From contig MNCI01004661.1 of NCBI GenBank assembly GCA_015680685.1, forward strand, positions 1,693,318 to 1,757,317: a stretch of 64,000 nt of DNA, read 5' to 3'. Shown here one piece after another: positions 45,407 to 58,550 of this stretch. Each line of letters starts with the position of its first letter. Positions within the stretch are counted from its first letter, which is position 1. The notes beneath the pieces are model-generated. The model had not been told where the DNA came from. It saw only the letters and a list, made by a program, of their open reading frames with translations, and did no database searches. A program made the position numbers and the translations under genes. Source of the stretch: Gnetum montanum (lineage: Eukaryota; Streptophyta; Gnetopsida; Gnetales; Gnetaceae).

Positions 45407-48400
45407 GGATTCCTACGCCTTCAACATTGAGGTTCCCATCACAGTTCAAGGCATCACTGGTGCCAAACAATTGCTGAACCTGATGCTGAAAACATGTCGA
45501 TCCCTCAGGATTCAAAACTGGGGACCTAAGGACTTGGCCCAGCAGCATGAATGCTATAACTTCCTCTGTGCAAAGGTGTAGGAAAATATTCCCTTAGATG
45601 TGCATGAACTTGAAGAAAAACATAGCTTTGAGTTTGCATACTATGATGGGAAGGCATTTGTTCCAACTCCTGGGGCTTCCATCCCTTTGACACAGATGAA
45701 TCAATGGCTTCTAGACAAGATGATCCAATTGGTTAGACTTAGGGAGTACTAGGACACAGCGTTTAATCATGATGACACCTTCTAAGATGGATAGGAGGAA
45801 CTTGATTCCCAATTTGATGATGGAGGTCAAACCAATCCTGCTACAGTACCTTCTACCCAGTCTTTCTAGACCAACCTGCTATTTTTCGTTGCTCCCCTCA
45901 TAATCACACCTATGCTTTCTCAACCTGCAATTACGTCTGCTATGGATAGCCATGTCAACCCCTCAGTGTATCAATGCCCCTTTTCCCCTATTTCATTTTC
46001 AGCTACGATTCCTTTGCAAACCGCTCATTAGTCCATTCCTTTGCAAACCGTACCTACTTCATAGTCACATGCAACATTTGTTTCTATTCTGGCATTTATG
46101 TCTGTCCCACCATCAGTGGTGGGCCTAGGCCCATCAACATGGTGGACCCCATTCACTGCTCCCCCTACTATGCTACCATCGCAGATGCCTCACATTCACC
46201 ATCAGGCATACCAAATGCCATAAATGATACCGTTCATCATGGGGATCTGGTCTATTCCACTAGCCATGCAAATGGTCTACCCTGTAGCGCAACCCTCAGC
46301 TATTACTACAACAACACCATCTATTAGTTGGTGGATGCCACAAGCAACATAATTCATTGGGGCCACCCCAACAGCACCACCAGTGGGTCATGATGCCACC
46401 CCTACTACCCCATAAATGGGAGCTGCCTCGACAGTTCCCCAACCATCCACAATGTCCCAGGCTCTGGACCAAGCATTCCAGCTCATCTAGAACCTCATCA
46501 AGGAAATAAAACACCTCAAGGCTGTCAGTTCTAACATGGTACAAGTCATAGACTTTTACCAAGATGACCCCATCAGCCCTACAATCCTCGCGCTGACGTT
46601 GCCCCCAAGGATGTCCCTCCCACAGTTCATGAAATATAACAAGGAGGGAGATCCCAACGCATATTTGGTCACCTTTAGGTCTGAATCCCTTTTGTTGCAA
46701 CAATGGCCACACATGATTATCCATGTCTTTGTTATGTCCCTACCTAGGAAATCTTTAGATTGGTACCGCGCACTAACACACTCATCTATTTCAACCCTAG
46801 AGGAGCTTCTGACCTAGTTCGTAACCCGCTTCAAGTATAACTTGAAGCCAGAAATCATGCTGGATTAGTTGATGAGCATGAAGCAAGATCCTCTGGAGTT
46901 GGTCCAAAAGTTCATCCAGCGTTGGAGTGTAACCCTTAATGAAATCTGTGAGCCCATTGTGGAGGCCCACTTGCTGACCATTTTTAAGGGTGCAATGAAT
47001 GACTTTATCAAGTCTAAACTATATTACCTTGCTCCTTGCACTCTTTGTCAAGCCTTTTCTTAGACTAAGAGCATACAAGACATGGTCGAGGTGAGCAAAG
47101 ACCTGGCCTATGTTGCTTATAAGAATACCTTCACAAAGAAGGATAAGAATAAGGCTCCAAAAGCCATAGTGGCCATTGTGGTGACCGAAGCCAAGCCCAA
47201 ACCTAATAATAATGGTAACAAGAACAACAAGAAACTAGCTACACCCACAGCTAATCCTGCACCTAAGTAGGGCCATGCATCATAACCTACCATACCCATG
47301 CCTGAGACATTTGCACAATCCAAATCGAACTTTGAGAGTAAAGATCACTCCAAGTATACCCTGCTTCCTCTTAGGCCTTTAGAACTTCTGAAGTAGCTAA
47401 TAGTAGTGGGGCACATCCAACACAAGTAGATGTTGGAGGAGGAAGTTAGGAAACACCAATGCTACTACGAGCTCCTTAGGAATCCCTCCTTGGCCTTGCC
47501 CAATGAGCCTCCAGTTCCTAAGGGTTTCAGGTTGGATCGGTTTTGTAACTACCACCAACAGTATGTTCACAATACAAATTACTGTCTGGCATTTTAGGAC
47601 GACATCCAAAGGATGATTGATCAGGGAAAACTAGTGTTGGACGAAAGCAACCCAGTACATCCCAAAAATCAATCCCTGCACGTCTACACAGACCCCCTCA
47701 ATGCCAACAACGCCAATTATGTTATCAACACCATTGGCATTGACAGTGATCCTAGGCTGCCCCAGCAACCATTTGTGGTCTGCGTGCCTCAACGTAGCAC
47801 ACCAACACCACCAGTGGCTGGCCGAAGCTTGCAGCAACCATTTGTCTTGAGGGTCCCTCCCTGAACATCCACCCCTGCACCACCTGTTAGTAGAACCACA
47901 CCACCCTGCCCATTAACACCATTAGCTCCGTTTGTCATCAGGGGGCCAATTCTTTCAATAGCCCCCATCCTGCACAAGGCAGCTGCATAGCCTTCTCGGC
48001 CTAGAAAATGAGAAGTGCATTTCACAAGTGAGACATCGAAGGAAAATCCAACCCTAGGTATTTCCAAGTCCACGTCTTCACCCGTTGTGTCTACACCCTC
48101 ATCACCAAAGAGGGACGTTGAACTACCCTACCAAAAGGGATCTGAACCTAGATTCGAAACTGCCCCTCTTCAGGAAATTTATCTTCTGGGACGAATAGAA
48201 AAGGAGAAAGGTGGTAAACAAGGGGGGTGGCCTAAACCTTTTGGATGCCCTCTCTTAGGTCAAATAGGCTCTGAAGAAAAAGAACACTACATTGAGCTTA
48301 TACAACCTAATCATGACATCCTTCCCACACCATGAGGCTCTAATCTACATGTTGATGGTGATTCCGGTCAACGAAGACATACCAGTGGAAGAGGAAGCAA

Positions 48401-49152
48401 TCCATTCAGTCATGTTTCTCTCTGCGCCTACAGAGCCAGAATCGTCTCAAATCACTTTTAGCAATGACTCCATTAGGAAAGACCCCTAAAAGAGTCAGGT
48501 GACTATAGCACACCTATTCATCACAATTCGGGTCAGTCAACACTGGATCCAAAGGGTACACATTGATGATGGGGCTACCACAAATGTCATCCCCTTCCCT
48601 ATTATGGACAAACTAGGCTTGGTCAACCAGATCAAACCCACAACGATGTCATGCTTGAGGTCGTTTAATGGGGCACGGGTCATGGTGAAAGGTATAGTCC
48701 ACATAGAATTCATGATAGGGGATTAGTTCCCCACGAATGCAACATTGATTGCGGGCGAAGAGATGCCTAGGTTTAACCTGATCTTGGGGAGATCATGGTT
48801 AGCACAACTTAGGGCTGTCTCTTCACCCATACACTAGGAGATCCATCTACCATACGCAAGCAGGGAGGTGGTGATCCATGGTGAAGAGGTAGAAACACAA
48901 GTAATCAACAATGTGCACATGGAGTAGGGCTTAGAGGTCATAACCTCTGGGAATGAAGCACTTTTCTTTACACACACTAGCCATCCAGCAGAGGAATCGG
49001 CTCAGCGAGCCGGTTCCCAAAATGAAAAAACGTGCGCTGAGTTGCTCTTCTAAGTGGGGGACAATGATACAAACGAAGGCCCTGGCAAAGCACCCTAGCC
49101 TTACGACCAGCTCAACCCACAATGGGTCAAGAAGCATCTACGCATAGCATAG
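45407..49152 (+). pseudogene. gag-pro: D gag-protease (heavily decayed)
   Basis: Begins ATGGATTCCTACGCC. The N-terminal part (SLRIQNWGPKDL...YNFLCAKV-stop) aligns with A and B. The gag domain is at 46536-47060: DFYQDDPISP, GDPNAYLVTF, RKSLDWYRAL, FVTRFKYNLKPE, KFIQRWSVTLNEI. The knuckle FCNYHQQYVHNTNYC lies near 47540. PFVVCVP and PFVLRVP repeats lie near 47770-47865. The protease is at 48530-48830: HIDDGATTNVIPF, NLILGRSWLAQL. It ends KKHLRIA and a stop at 49150. About 20 stops interrupt it. Conservation of every sub-domain with A and B shows common ancestry; the lesions show age. Confidence 0.88.
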
Positions 49153-49269
49153 AAACCTCACTGCTTTTGGCCCAGTTACCGTCTCTTGTACATTCACCAC
49201 CTTTTTGCTTTGCACCTGTATTGGTTACCAATTAGCCATTCTCCAGATCATTAGCGTATCATCTCTTTG

Positions 49270-49570
49270 ACATGCTACGACCCAAAATGGCCTAAAACTA
49301 TGCTCAATCTATGGCCCAAAATGACCTAAAACTATGCTCAATCTACAGCCCGAAATGGCCTAAAACTATGTTGCACCACGACCCAAAATGGCCTAAAACT
49401 AGTTACGATGCGAAATGGCCTAAAACTAGCAGGGGCTCGAGATGGCCTAAAACTAGTTATGGCCTGAAACAACCTAAAAATATGCTACGCTATGGCCCAA
49501 AATGGCCTAAAACTGGCGACGGCCCGAAATGGCCTAAAACTAGCAATGACCCGAAATGGCCTAAAACTAA
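49270..49570 (+). repeat. GCCCGAAATGGCCTAAAACTA array in D
   Basis: About ten copies of a 24-34 bp unit with core CGAAATGGCCTAAAACTA. It lies between the protease stop (49152) and the antisense gene stop (49710), the same place and same word as 19875-20139 in A. Confidence 0.85.
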
Positions 49571-49709
49571 AACATAAAAGCATGAAAATTTTACATAAAA
49601 CTTAGCACATAAAAAATGGACAAGTTAGCATAGAATTGATGCCTTTTTCGAAATTCTTCTTTATTTAAAACTTATTTCTTTTAAACAATGTTTACAAAAA
49701 TTCAAAATT

Positions 49710-52700
49710 TCAAGAAAAAAAGGTCCCTTTTGCATCATCGTCTCTACCTACATCATCTTCGTCATTCACTTCTGCATCACCCCCTTCTGCATTGTCTTCG
49801 CTTGCATCGTTCCCCACTGCCTCTTCATTTCTACCCTTTATAGGCCCTGCGCCCTCATTTAGAACCTGCATCGTAGGAATGAAGTAGTCAGCTAAGGCAA
49901 CACATGCAAGCTATAAGAAAGCACAAGCATTAACACAATAGAAAGCAACTAACCTAAGATGGCCTTGCACCCATCTCAAAGGGAATTTGATCTAAACCTA
50001 GCCCAAGGTAGTGCTAGATCTCCTCTATCGTGATATCCACCTAACACCTATTACTAGGTTTAGCTTCTACAATAGCTTTCTCCTTTTCGGCAGTCATCTA
50101 CCTCGGTGGTCCTAGAGAAAAGGAGGCGGTTGTGGTCTCACATGTGGGGAGGTCCACTTCCTGTTCAAGAGATTCCTTAACCTTTACCTACCCTTTGAAC
50201 TTGTCATAGGCCTCAGAAACGCCAATGGCATCTACAAATGCCTTATAGGTAAATGCCTCCATAGAGGCATCCCTATGGAGTTTACGATAGGTGGCACATT
50301 CTAGTTTATACATGTGTTTATGGTTTTCTGGGACTGCCCCCATTCATAAACCCTGGCGCTGAAATCTTTCCAATCTTGACTCTTCTAGGCCAACAAGTCC
50401 ATTTGCATCTACTGTTCTATTATTTTGCAGGTGACTTCATTGTTCTGATGCACGACTGTCCAAAATTTTGCATGATCTATCACAGCCATGCGCCAGTCCT
50501 CGCTATTAGTATCATAGGTCATGAGGAATTTGTTCCTTAATTTGAGATCTTCCACCTCAGCACTTAGGTCAGCCTTTTCTTTCTTAGCTTTTTGGACATG
50601 CTTCCATAGGTCTTCGTTGACACGCTTGTACTCCCACAAGGAGTGAGCTAAGTGCAAAGCACATTTTTTGGCCTTGTTGTATGCGCGATGGGGCATCTCG
50701 ATCACTTTAGGCAGGAATGTAGGCATGGCACCAACTTTCAAAGGTCGTGTCGGGTCCCATTTGAGTTGAGAGGCTGTCACAACATAAAAAGCATGTCAAT
50801 CACATTAGCGTAGTAAGGCTAACGAATTCGAGAACTCTAGTGAACCAACATGAGAGCATCTAGCACTACTACTTACCCACTTCAGGGTCAATTTGCTGAA
50901 GATGGTTGATCATGTCATCAACGATCCCCTGCATAAATGCAAACTTATCAGGGGTTTCAGCCCATGGTTCCAAACAAATCAGTGGAGGTCCTGCAATATT
51001 AACAGTGGTGTTTTCATACAACTAAACATGTCAGCAATGACCGAAATGGGCTATGATAAGGCGGACATAGTACCAAACTCACCGGCATCTGATTGCAGTT
51101 CCCCTTCCTTCTGATTCAGAGTGATGATAGCATCCTTGGCAGAAGTCCCTTCCACATTGATGCGAGCTTCTCCTTTATTTACTGGAACCTTTCCTTTTGA
51201 GATACCAACATCCTATTTATTCACGGGAGACTCTTCTTCATATCCAAACATGCCCTCCTCATTAGTAGGAGGACTCTGTGTAATAACAAGAGTCCCTACC
51301 TTAGCAGTAGGAGCTTATCCCCTCTTAATCGGGGCCCTCTCTTTTGAGACTAGGGCCTCTATATCTTTATTCGTCGCCCCCATCTTAGGGGCCGACACCT
51401 CTTTGTTGCCTTCTTCTTCTTCCTTTGGTAGCCAAAAACATGTTTTCATTAGCTCAAAACAGATTAGCTTAAAGTAGGTGCTACGCTACGCTACGCTATC
51501 TAGCGTAGCATAAGCATAGTAGGCATTAACAAAGTAGGTGAAGAAATAAACATGAACAAAAGTGTTTACCAATGAGGGGTTGCATCCTCTGCAACTTAAA
51601 CTATAGTCTTTGCCCCTCCTCTTCCTCCATATGAAGGGTTCCCTCAGTTGAAGCAAGCCTTTTTCACTATAACTTTCTAGCCATAGTCTTGGCTATGAGA
51701 CGTTTCCCCTATGACACGCTATCGGCCACAGCAGGGGACACCTCTCCTATGCTATCTTGGCCATGAAAGTTGCGGGCCGCCCGATCCTTAGTCGTCATAA
51801 AGAATGACTCCCCAATTATTTTTGGGGGATCTGGGACTCGGGTGGTTCAGAGGATTTGGTGGATCCATGGTCTAAAAATCTAGTTGTGATTTCACATGAT
51901 CTAGGCTCCATTCTTGTGGACTACCAGAAACTTCACGAAATGCTACAAGAAGGCTATGTAAAAGGCATAATGTATATTGGAAGGGGACTTCGGCTTCATA
52001 TGGAGCCCTAAGATTTTGGTCTGCAAGCCTTTACATAGAAACCTGGCCCAGTTGTAGCAATCCCCCTCTTCCATGACCTCAGGAATTACCTAGGCCTACT
52101 CAATCCCAATGACCTTCCCTTGGGAAAGTAGTTGGGGGAAAGGGTGAGCACGGAAGATAGGGTAAACTTTCTTGGTGGGTCTCGACTGGAGCTTCTTCAT
52201 GGGGAGCCCCTTCCACTCCTTGGTGATCCCGAACCACTCCTAAATTTCCTTCTTTTGAAGGGTCAGCTCTCCTCCTTGGTCTTCAACCCTATGAGGATGC
52301 CATTAGCAGGGACACCGAAAAGGTCTACGAACAGTTGGTCATTGATTTCAATGACCACCCGTATGCCTTGTACATGTGTGCGAAAGCAGCCTGCCCTATC
52401 AGAAAAGGAGTCAACCAAGGAGAGAATATTGGCAACAGGAACACTTGGATTCAAGGCCAGGAATAGATCCATAAGCCTAGTATTTTGGATATTCTAGACC
52501 AAGGAGTCTAAGGCCGCACTACATATCCAACATTGGCTCCCATCTACTTCTCCGTACTTGAAGTAGATGTTTACCTCCTGGTTCTCGACGGTTACCACTA
52601 TCACCTCTTGGGACTTTCTCACCCTTATAGCAGTTTTCACAAGAATTTTTTAGTATAAAAACATAGAAAATATAAAAAATAGCAAAGACACTTCAACATG

Positions 52701-54234
52701 TTGCACCTACTGCTTAGCTTACCAGGTTTATATGACAATGGGAATTGTGGAAGAGGGACCAAAACCTCTTGCATGGAGATTGGTTTGAAGGGTGTTCATC
52801 CCTCATTCAACTAGCCCAACTCCTTACATCTGTAGTAGGGAATGGGGTATAGCTCTGTGTAGGTGTGGTATTCGCCCCCGCATTGACCAATCACACCTGC
52901 ACACAGCTTCTTAGTAGAAGAGAACTCCTGCAAGGCCATTGGTGCTGTGGTCAGCACAACTGTATTGTCATGAAGCCCTTCCTTGTTAATGTGGAACTTG
53001 GTAATAAAAACATAGTGTTAACATTTGGCTAGCATAGCAAACGTCACACAATGCAACAAAACAGAGTTGCAAAAATCACTCGCTAGCATAGTAAATGGTT
53101 CCTGGTGGGTTTTGGAAGCACGTTCCCATATGATATGCAATGAAAAATGTGCTGTTAGGATGGTAGCAGTTGTACTCAGGCATATCCTAGATCCAAGCCA
53201 AATGCCTTAAATCTTTGGGGTGTTGACTAGATCCTTCTCCCTACCTACTATTGATTTCCCCATCCATCAAAAACCTTAGGATACCTCGATTTTCCCCAGG
53301 CAATAGGATTTCTATTATGACAGTCGCCTCTTCCTCCTCTAGGTATGACCAAATGATCACACTGAAGTGTTGGAGGAGGAATTGTAGGAACTCCTATGTG
53401 CCTTTCCTAAACCAGATCCCTCGCTTCCCCACACGTGTGTGGGGAGGAGGAACATTGGCCACTGATCTATTTATGCAACACAGGATCCCTGCAATTTCTA
53501 AGATAATCAGAATTGGCCTTAGCACTATCCTGCATAACATAATGGAAAATGTTAGCATCATGACCAAGCACAATGGACACGTAGTATAGCAAGAATTAGC
53601 ATTTTAGCAGCGTAGCAAAAAATGTCAAAATAATAGCGTAGTGAAAATAGCCTAGCATGTGACAATGGAGCGATTAACCCTAGCAAAGCGATTAGCACTA
53701 AACCTTGATAAAAACATGTGTCACATTGTCGCATCACGCATGGCCAAACCCTCCTGAGGGTCCTATGCTATGCCATTCAAAAGCCAAAATAACTTAAACT
53801 ATTCAAACCCCTGTGGTTGTGACAACCACAACGATGGTAGTTTAGGCGACCTTGCATGCAATGCTAGTGTAGCGTTTGTGCATCTTCTATGGTCGAAACG
53901 GCAACAACGATAGTGTAAAGGCCAAAACAATGACAACATGATGACAGAAAACATGGATAACTGAAGTTGAATCACAAAATCGAAAGTAGAAAACAAAAAT
54001 GATAACATAAGCACGAGGAAACAAAGGAAGCATAGTAGCCTACCGGGTCAACAGTGTGTCCTCCTGCACCACAACGCATGATTGTGTTACGTGCCCTAGG
54101 GCTTCCTTTACCTCAACCTTTGTGAGTGCCAAGTGTGTGCATTCCTTCTTCAGAGCCATCGTCCTGCTTACCAACTCTTTCTCGTTGCTATTCCAAAAAC
54201 TGCCTTGCTCTCTATTAGCACAATCGCTTTGCAT
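49710..54234 (-). pseudogene. Antisense accessory gene of D (diverged copy)
   Basis: Read on minus. Exon 1 ends at 54044 with donor GTAGGC, identical to A and B. The exon 2 equivalent (about 53565-53085) has GIWFRK, FLQFLLQHFSVIIWSYLEE, ATVIIEILLPG, NSTFF and FQNPPGT. Exon 3 is near 52980. Exon 4 (about 52640-51780) has SVPVANILSLVDSFSDR, QGIRVVIEI, VDLFGVPANG, GDCYNWARFL and VKFLVV. Exon 6 (50993-50882) has PDKFAFMQGIVDDMI. Exon 7 (from 50775) starts SQLKWDP and is helical, with KSQDWKDFSARVYEW later. Exon 8 (about 49868-49710) is acidic. The gene order and many splice positions match A and B, although residue identity is low. Many stops. This shows the gene was in place before the A/B and D lineages separated. 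Confidence 0.75.
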
Positions 54235-54311
54235 TCTGAAATTGCTTTGTGCTTCGAATGTGGGCTCTGCGCTATTAAGATGAGAATGACAAGCTTACTA
54301 GGGTCCAATTC

Positions 54312-54320
54312 CTATTTATA
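54312..54320 (-). promoter_or_regulatory. TATA box of the D antisense gene
   Basis: TATAAATAG on minus, about 80 bp upstream of the first ATG of exon 1 (54234). It matches the position of TATA boxes in A and B. Confidence 0.6.
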
Positions 54321-54534
54321 ATAGTAAAGGTAGAAAAGGGAAACTTGCCATTCTCTTTCTCTATTTAATGCGGGGTATACCGTGCAACGTAGCATGCTCG
54401 CCACGACATTGTAACACTGTTGGTAATTAAAATAGGCATATCTGGGCAAGAGATCTTGGCATGCTTCAAGCTAGCCATTTTCTTTCCCAAAAAATAAAAA
54501 AAATATATTTTTCAATTACCAGTCTGGGAAGACC

Positions 54535-54920
54535 TTAAACTAGTAGTCTCAATGTAGCGGCAATTTTAGCGATCCAAAAAGACCTTAAACTAGCACCCCT
54601 AGTGTATAGTTCATTCCTGTTAATGGTCCAGAAAGACCTTAAACTAGTAATCTTAGTGTAGCAATTTTTTTACTGGTCCTAAAGACCTTAAACTATCATT
54701 CCCAGTGTAGCATTTCACTCTATTCTTAAACTAGCAGTTTCGATTCGTTACACATACGCAGTCCACAATGATGTTAAACTAGCAGTTTCACGCTTTCGCA
54801 TTGGCAGTTTTGCATTTTTTAGCAGTTTCCTGTTCTCACATCGATAGTTCTACACTTTTACATTTTTTCTTTTAGCAGTTTTGCATCTTCCTACCTTAGC
54901 GGTCTGCAATGACTTTAAAC
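54535..54920. repeat. GACCTTAAACTAGCA array between D antisense gene and RT
   Basis: Repeated words such as AAGACCTTAAACTAG(C/T)A with spacers of 30-60 bp, degrading into TAGCAGTTT words towards 54900. It is at the same divergent boundary as 27450-27540 in B. Confidence 0.75.
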
Positions 54921-55199
54921 TAGAAAATTTTAATCTTTATATCATACTTCGCTAGTTATATCTCACCTTTGTTTTGCAAATTTTCATTACACACAATTAC
55001 TACGAATAGGTGCCTCTTAACTAGGCTCTCATTTCATCTTGGTAGGTTGAGCAAAAAATGGAAATCCATTACATTCTCTCCACGCCTTTAAATTTAGCCA
55101 GTCCACATGGCAAGCTTGCAAGACAATTGAACCTAGACCTGATCAACTGAGAATCAACCACGGCTAGCACCATAGCATCCTTAGAAACATCCCCAGACT

Positions 55200-58100
55200 A
55201 GCCCGAGCATCTAGTTTAAACCCTAGATCTAGAGGTTGGGGATGTAATTGAAGACCCTCTCGTCGAGACTCCTATGACCACGTCTAGGGGGGAAGTAAAA
55301 ATGTTAAAACTTAGTTCCCTCTTAGATGTGTAGACACACGAAAGTGTGGTCAAAATCCTACAAGAAAACATTAAGGTCTTTGCATGGTTATACAATGACA
55401 TTCTAGGTTTAGATTCGAGGTTGATACAACATAACATCATCCTAGATCCATGCATGAAGGTAGTCAAGCAGAAAGCTTGTAAGGTTAAACCAAAAATTGC
55501 ACTAACCGTAAGGGATGAAATCACCAAGATATATCAAGCTGGTTTCATCTGCGCATTTGATTATTCAAAATGGGTGTCCAACATCGTTATGGTTTCTAAG
55601 AAAATCAGAGGAATACGAATTTGTATAGACTTCCAGGATCTGAATAAGGCAATGATCAAAGATGATTTCCCACTTCCAAGCATCGATCAACTCATCAACA
55701 CTACAGCTGGTCATGCTTTTTTATCCTTCATAGATGGTTTCTCTAGCTACAACCAAATTCACATCAACCTAGAGCATCAGCTAACAACAACCTTCATGAT
55801 CCCATTGGGTACCTTTTCTTACACCATGATGCCTTTTGGGCTTAAGAATGCCAGAGCAACCTACCAGCAAGCCATGACCTACATCTTCAGTGACTACATC
55901 TTAGAAATGTTAAATAACTATGTGGATGATATAGTGGTCAATTCGAAAGAGGCCACTGATCACCCACGCAATCTAGGGGTAGTCCTCAAGTGTTGTAAAA
56001 TTCATGATTTGCACCTTAATCCTAAGAAGTGCATCTTTGGGGTGAAAACCGGATGCATGTTAGGGTTTGTAGTATTGGAGGATGGGATACAGGTGGACCT
56101 TGACAAGGTTAAGGCCATCGTCAACCTGGCACCTCCTACACATCTTAAGGAATTGTGTGGGTTGCAAGGTAGGGTACAGTTCATCCAAAGGTTTATAGCA
56201 AAGTTAACTGACAAGTTACACCCCATGCAACATCTTTTGAAGAAAGGGGTTAACTTCGAATGGACAAATCAATGTCAACAAGCCTTCGATGACTTGAAGA
56301 AAGAGCTTTTGCACCTCCAAATTGTGCATTCGCCACAAAGGGACAAGCCTTTCTTCATCTATGTTGTCACCTCTGACACATCTATCGTAGCACTGTTATG
56401 TCAGAAATGAGATGATGGATTTGAAATACCAATGTATTATCTAAGTCATGCATTAATAGCACATGAGGAAATGTACAATGAAGTAGAGAGGAATTGCCTT
56501 GCCTTAGTATTTGCGTTAAAGAAGTGGAGGCATTACCTATTTCACAGTACAATGAACATTATTTGCAAAAAGAACATACTCCAGGCTATCACTAACAACC
56601 TGTATGAAAGTAGCAGGATAGCCCGGTGGAAAGCAATAACCGCAGAGTTCAATTTGTACTATGTGAACCAGTTGTCAACTAAGGGTCAAGCCATAGCGAT
56701 GCAACTTATAGCCTCACCCATCGACGACCAGGAAACCATAGATCTCGAATTCCTAGACGAGCATGTCAACACTATCAATGTTGTCCCATATCACCTAGAA
56801 GCTACTTTACACTTTGACGATGCCTCAACCGCATGAGGAGGTAGTGCAGCTGCTGTCATTACGTTCCCCTCTAGGGAAATGCACCCGTTTTCTTATCGTT
56901 TTGCGTTTCCCTACACCAACAATGTGGCAGAGTACGAGGGGTTACTTAGAGGCCTCTCAGCTACCCAAACACTATGCATACAACACCTAGCGATTCATGA
57001 TGATTCACAACTAGTTATGAATCTAATCATCGAGGTCTATGCTTGCAAAGCTATGCATCTGCAACCCTATTATGACCTAGGAAAAAGCCTGCTTAAATAG
57101 TTTGCAACCACGGATGTGTAACATGTGCCATGCAACGAGAACACTGTAGTAGACGCCTTAGCCACCCTTGCATTAAATGTTCCACCACACTCATTTGCAA
57201 GTTTTCCAACTTTGATTATCGAATGTACTAAGCCTATCACTTAGATGGGACACGTGGCCTCTATCAGTGCTACGGATACCTAGGAGTGGTATGCTAATAG
57301 TAAAGCCTACCTACAACATGGCAAACCCCCAAGAGGACTGACATCTTCCTAGAGAGATGCGATCTACAAGCTTGCTCGACAATATATGCTCATGGGAAAT
57401 GATGCCCTGTGAAAAAATTCCTATGACAGGATATTGCTGGTATGCATTGGTGAGGAGCAGGCATGGAAGGTGATTAATGAAGTACATGAGGGACTGTGTG
57501 GTGGACACATAGCACCTAGGGCTATGGATGCAAAAATTAGATGCCTAGGGTACTACTAGTTCCATATGAAGTGTGATTGGTTATCAAAGATCAAGATGTG
57601 TGACATGTGCCAAAGATACGAAAATCTCATACACATCTCACCTACAAAGCTGCATCCAACGTAGATTATGTGGCCTTTCTAGCAATGGGGACTAGACCTC
57701 ATAGGACCTATCACGCCCAAGTTCTCCATAGGGCATAGCTTCATCATCATCACCACTAAGTATTTTACTAAGTGGCTGGATGCTATTCCCCTGAGGAAGA
57801 CGACATCCTAGAAGGTTTACCATTTCATCTTGGATAACATTGTGACAAGGTTTGGGCTTCTGATGACTATTGTAACTGATAATGGACCATAATTCAGTAG
57901 TATGGAAACCCAAATCTTCTACAGCAATCTGGGCATCAAGAAATCATTCTCCTCCCCATATTACTTGCAGGTGAATGGACATGAGGAGGCTATAAATAAG
58001 ACCATCATCAACTTGATGAAGAGGATGTTTAGCAATAGCAAGAGGTAGTGGCACGAGCAAATACTCTATGTTCTATGGGCCTACAGGACGACATGTAGGA

Positions 58101-58395
58101 CTGCGATGAGTAAGACTCCTTATAGTCTTGTTTATGGATCTAAAGTTGTGTTGCCTCTTGAGTTGTAGGTACCATCACTCCAAATGATCTTATCTGATGT
58201 CATGAGTGAAGCCCAGAACAACTAGTTGAGGATTATCGACCTTGACTCAATAGAGGAGGAGCGCACGCAAACCCTAAGTCGCATAGAGCGCTACTAGAGC
58301 AAGCAACAACAAAAACAACATGCGGACCCACATCAATGGCCAGTACAGAAGGGAGAACTCATCCTCAAGGCTGTCCATGAGCATGTGAACAAATT
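55200..58395 (+). pseudogene. pol: D pol: RT, RNase H, second RNase H, integrase (decayed)
   Basis: The upstream end aligns with A/B (LDLEVGDVIEDPLVETPM). RT is open for 354 codons (55346-56410) with IDFQDLNK, FSSYNQI and YVDDIVVNS. RNase H is at 56410-56720. The second RNase H (57000 region) has TLHFDDASTA-stop-GGSAA, EYEGLLRGL, HDDSQLVM and DALATL. Integrase (57400-58395) has HEGLCGGH, CDMCQRY, GLDLIGP, TDNGP and NGHEEA (D, D and E retained) and a C-terminal KGELILKAVHEH. RNase H and integrase are broken by many TAG/TGA codons, several from CAG, CGA or TGG by C-to-T or G-to-A changes. Confidence 0.9.
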
Positions 58396-58399
58396 CTCA

Positions 58400-58550
58400 G
58401 CTAGTCCACTATGACTATAAACTAGCATAGCTCGTTTGCTATAACGCTAAACTAGCACATACGATCTGTTGGGACCTTAAGCTAGCACAGCGGGCTGCTG
58501 GGACCTTAAACTAGCACATGGTCTACTAGGACCTTAAAGTAGGTTTATGG
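58400..58550 (+). repeat. TAAACTAGCA repeats downstream of D integrase
   Basis: Four to five copies of words such as GCTGGGACCTTAAACTAGCACA directly after the integrase frame. Same location as the arrays at 10930-11315 (A) and 23723-23955 (B). Confidence 0.75.

Noticed and set aside
51121-51477. 118-codon plus-strand frame in D
   Set aside because: It is the complement of exon 5 of the D antisense gene, which shows the similarity to A and B on minus.
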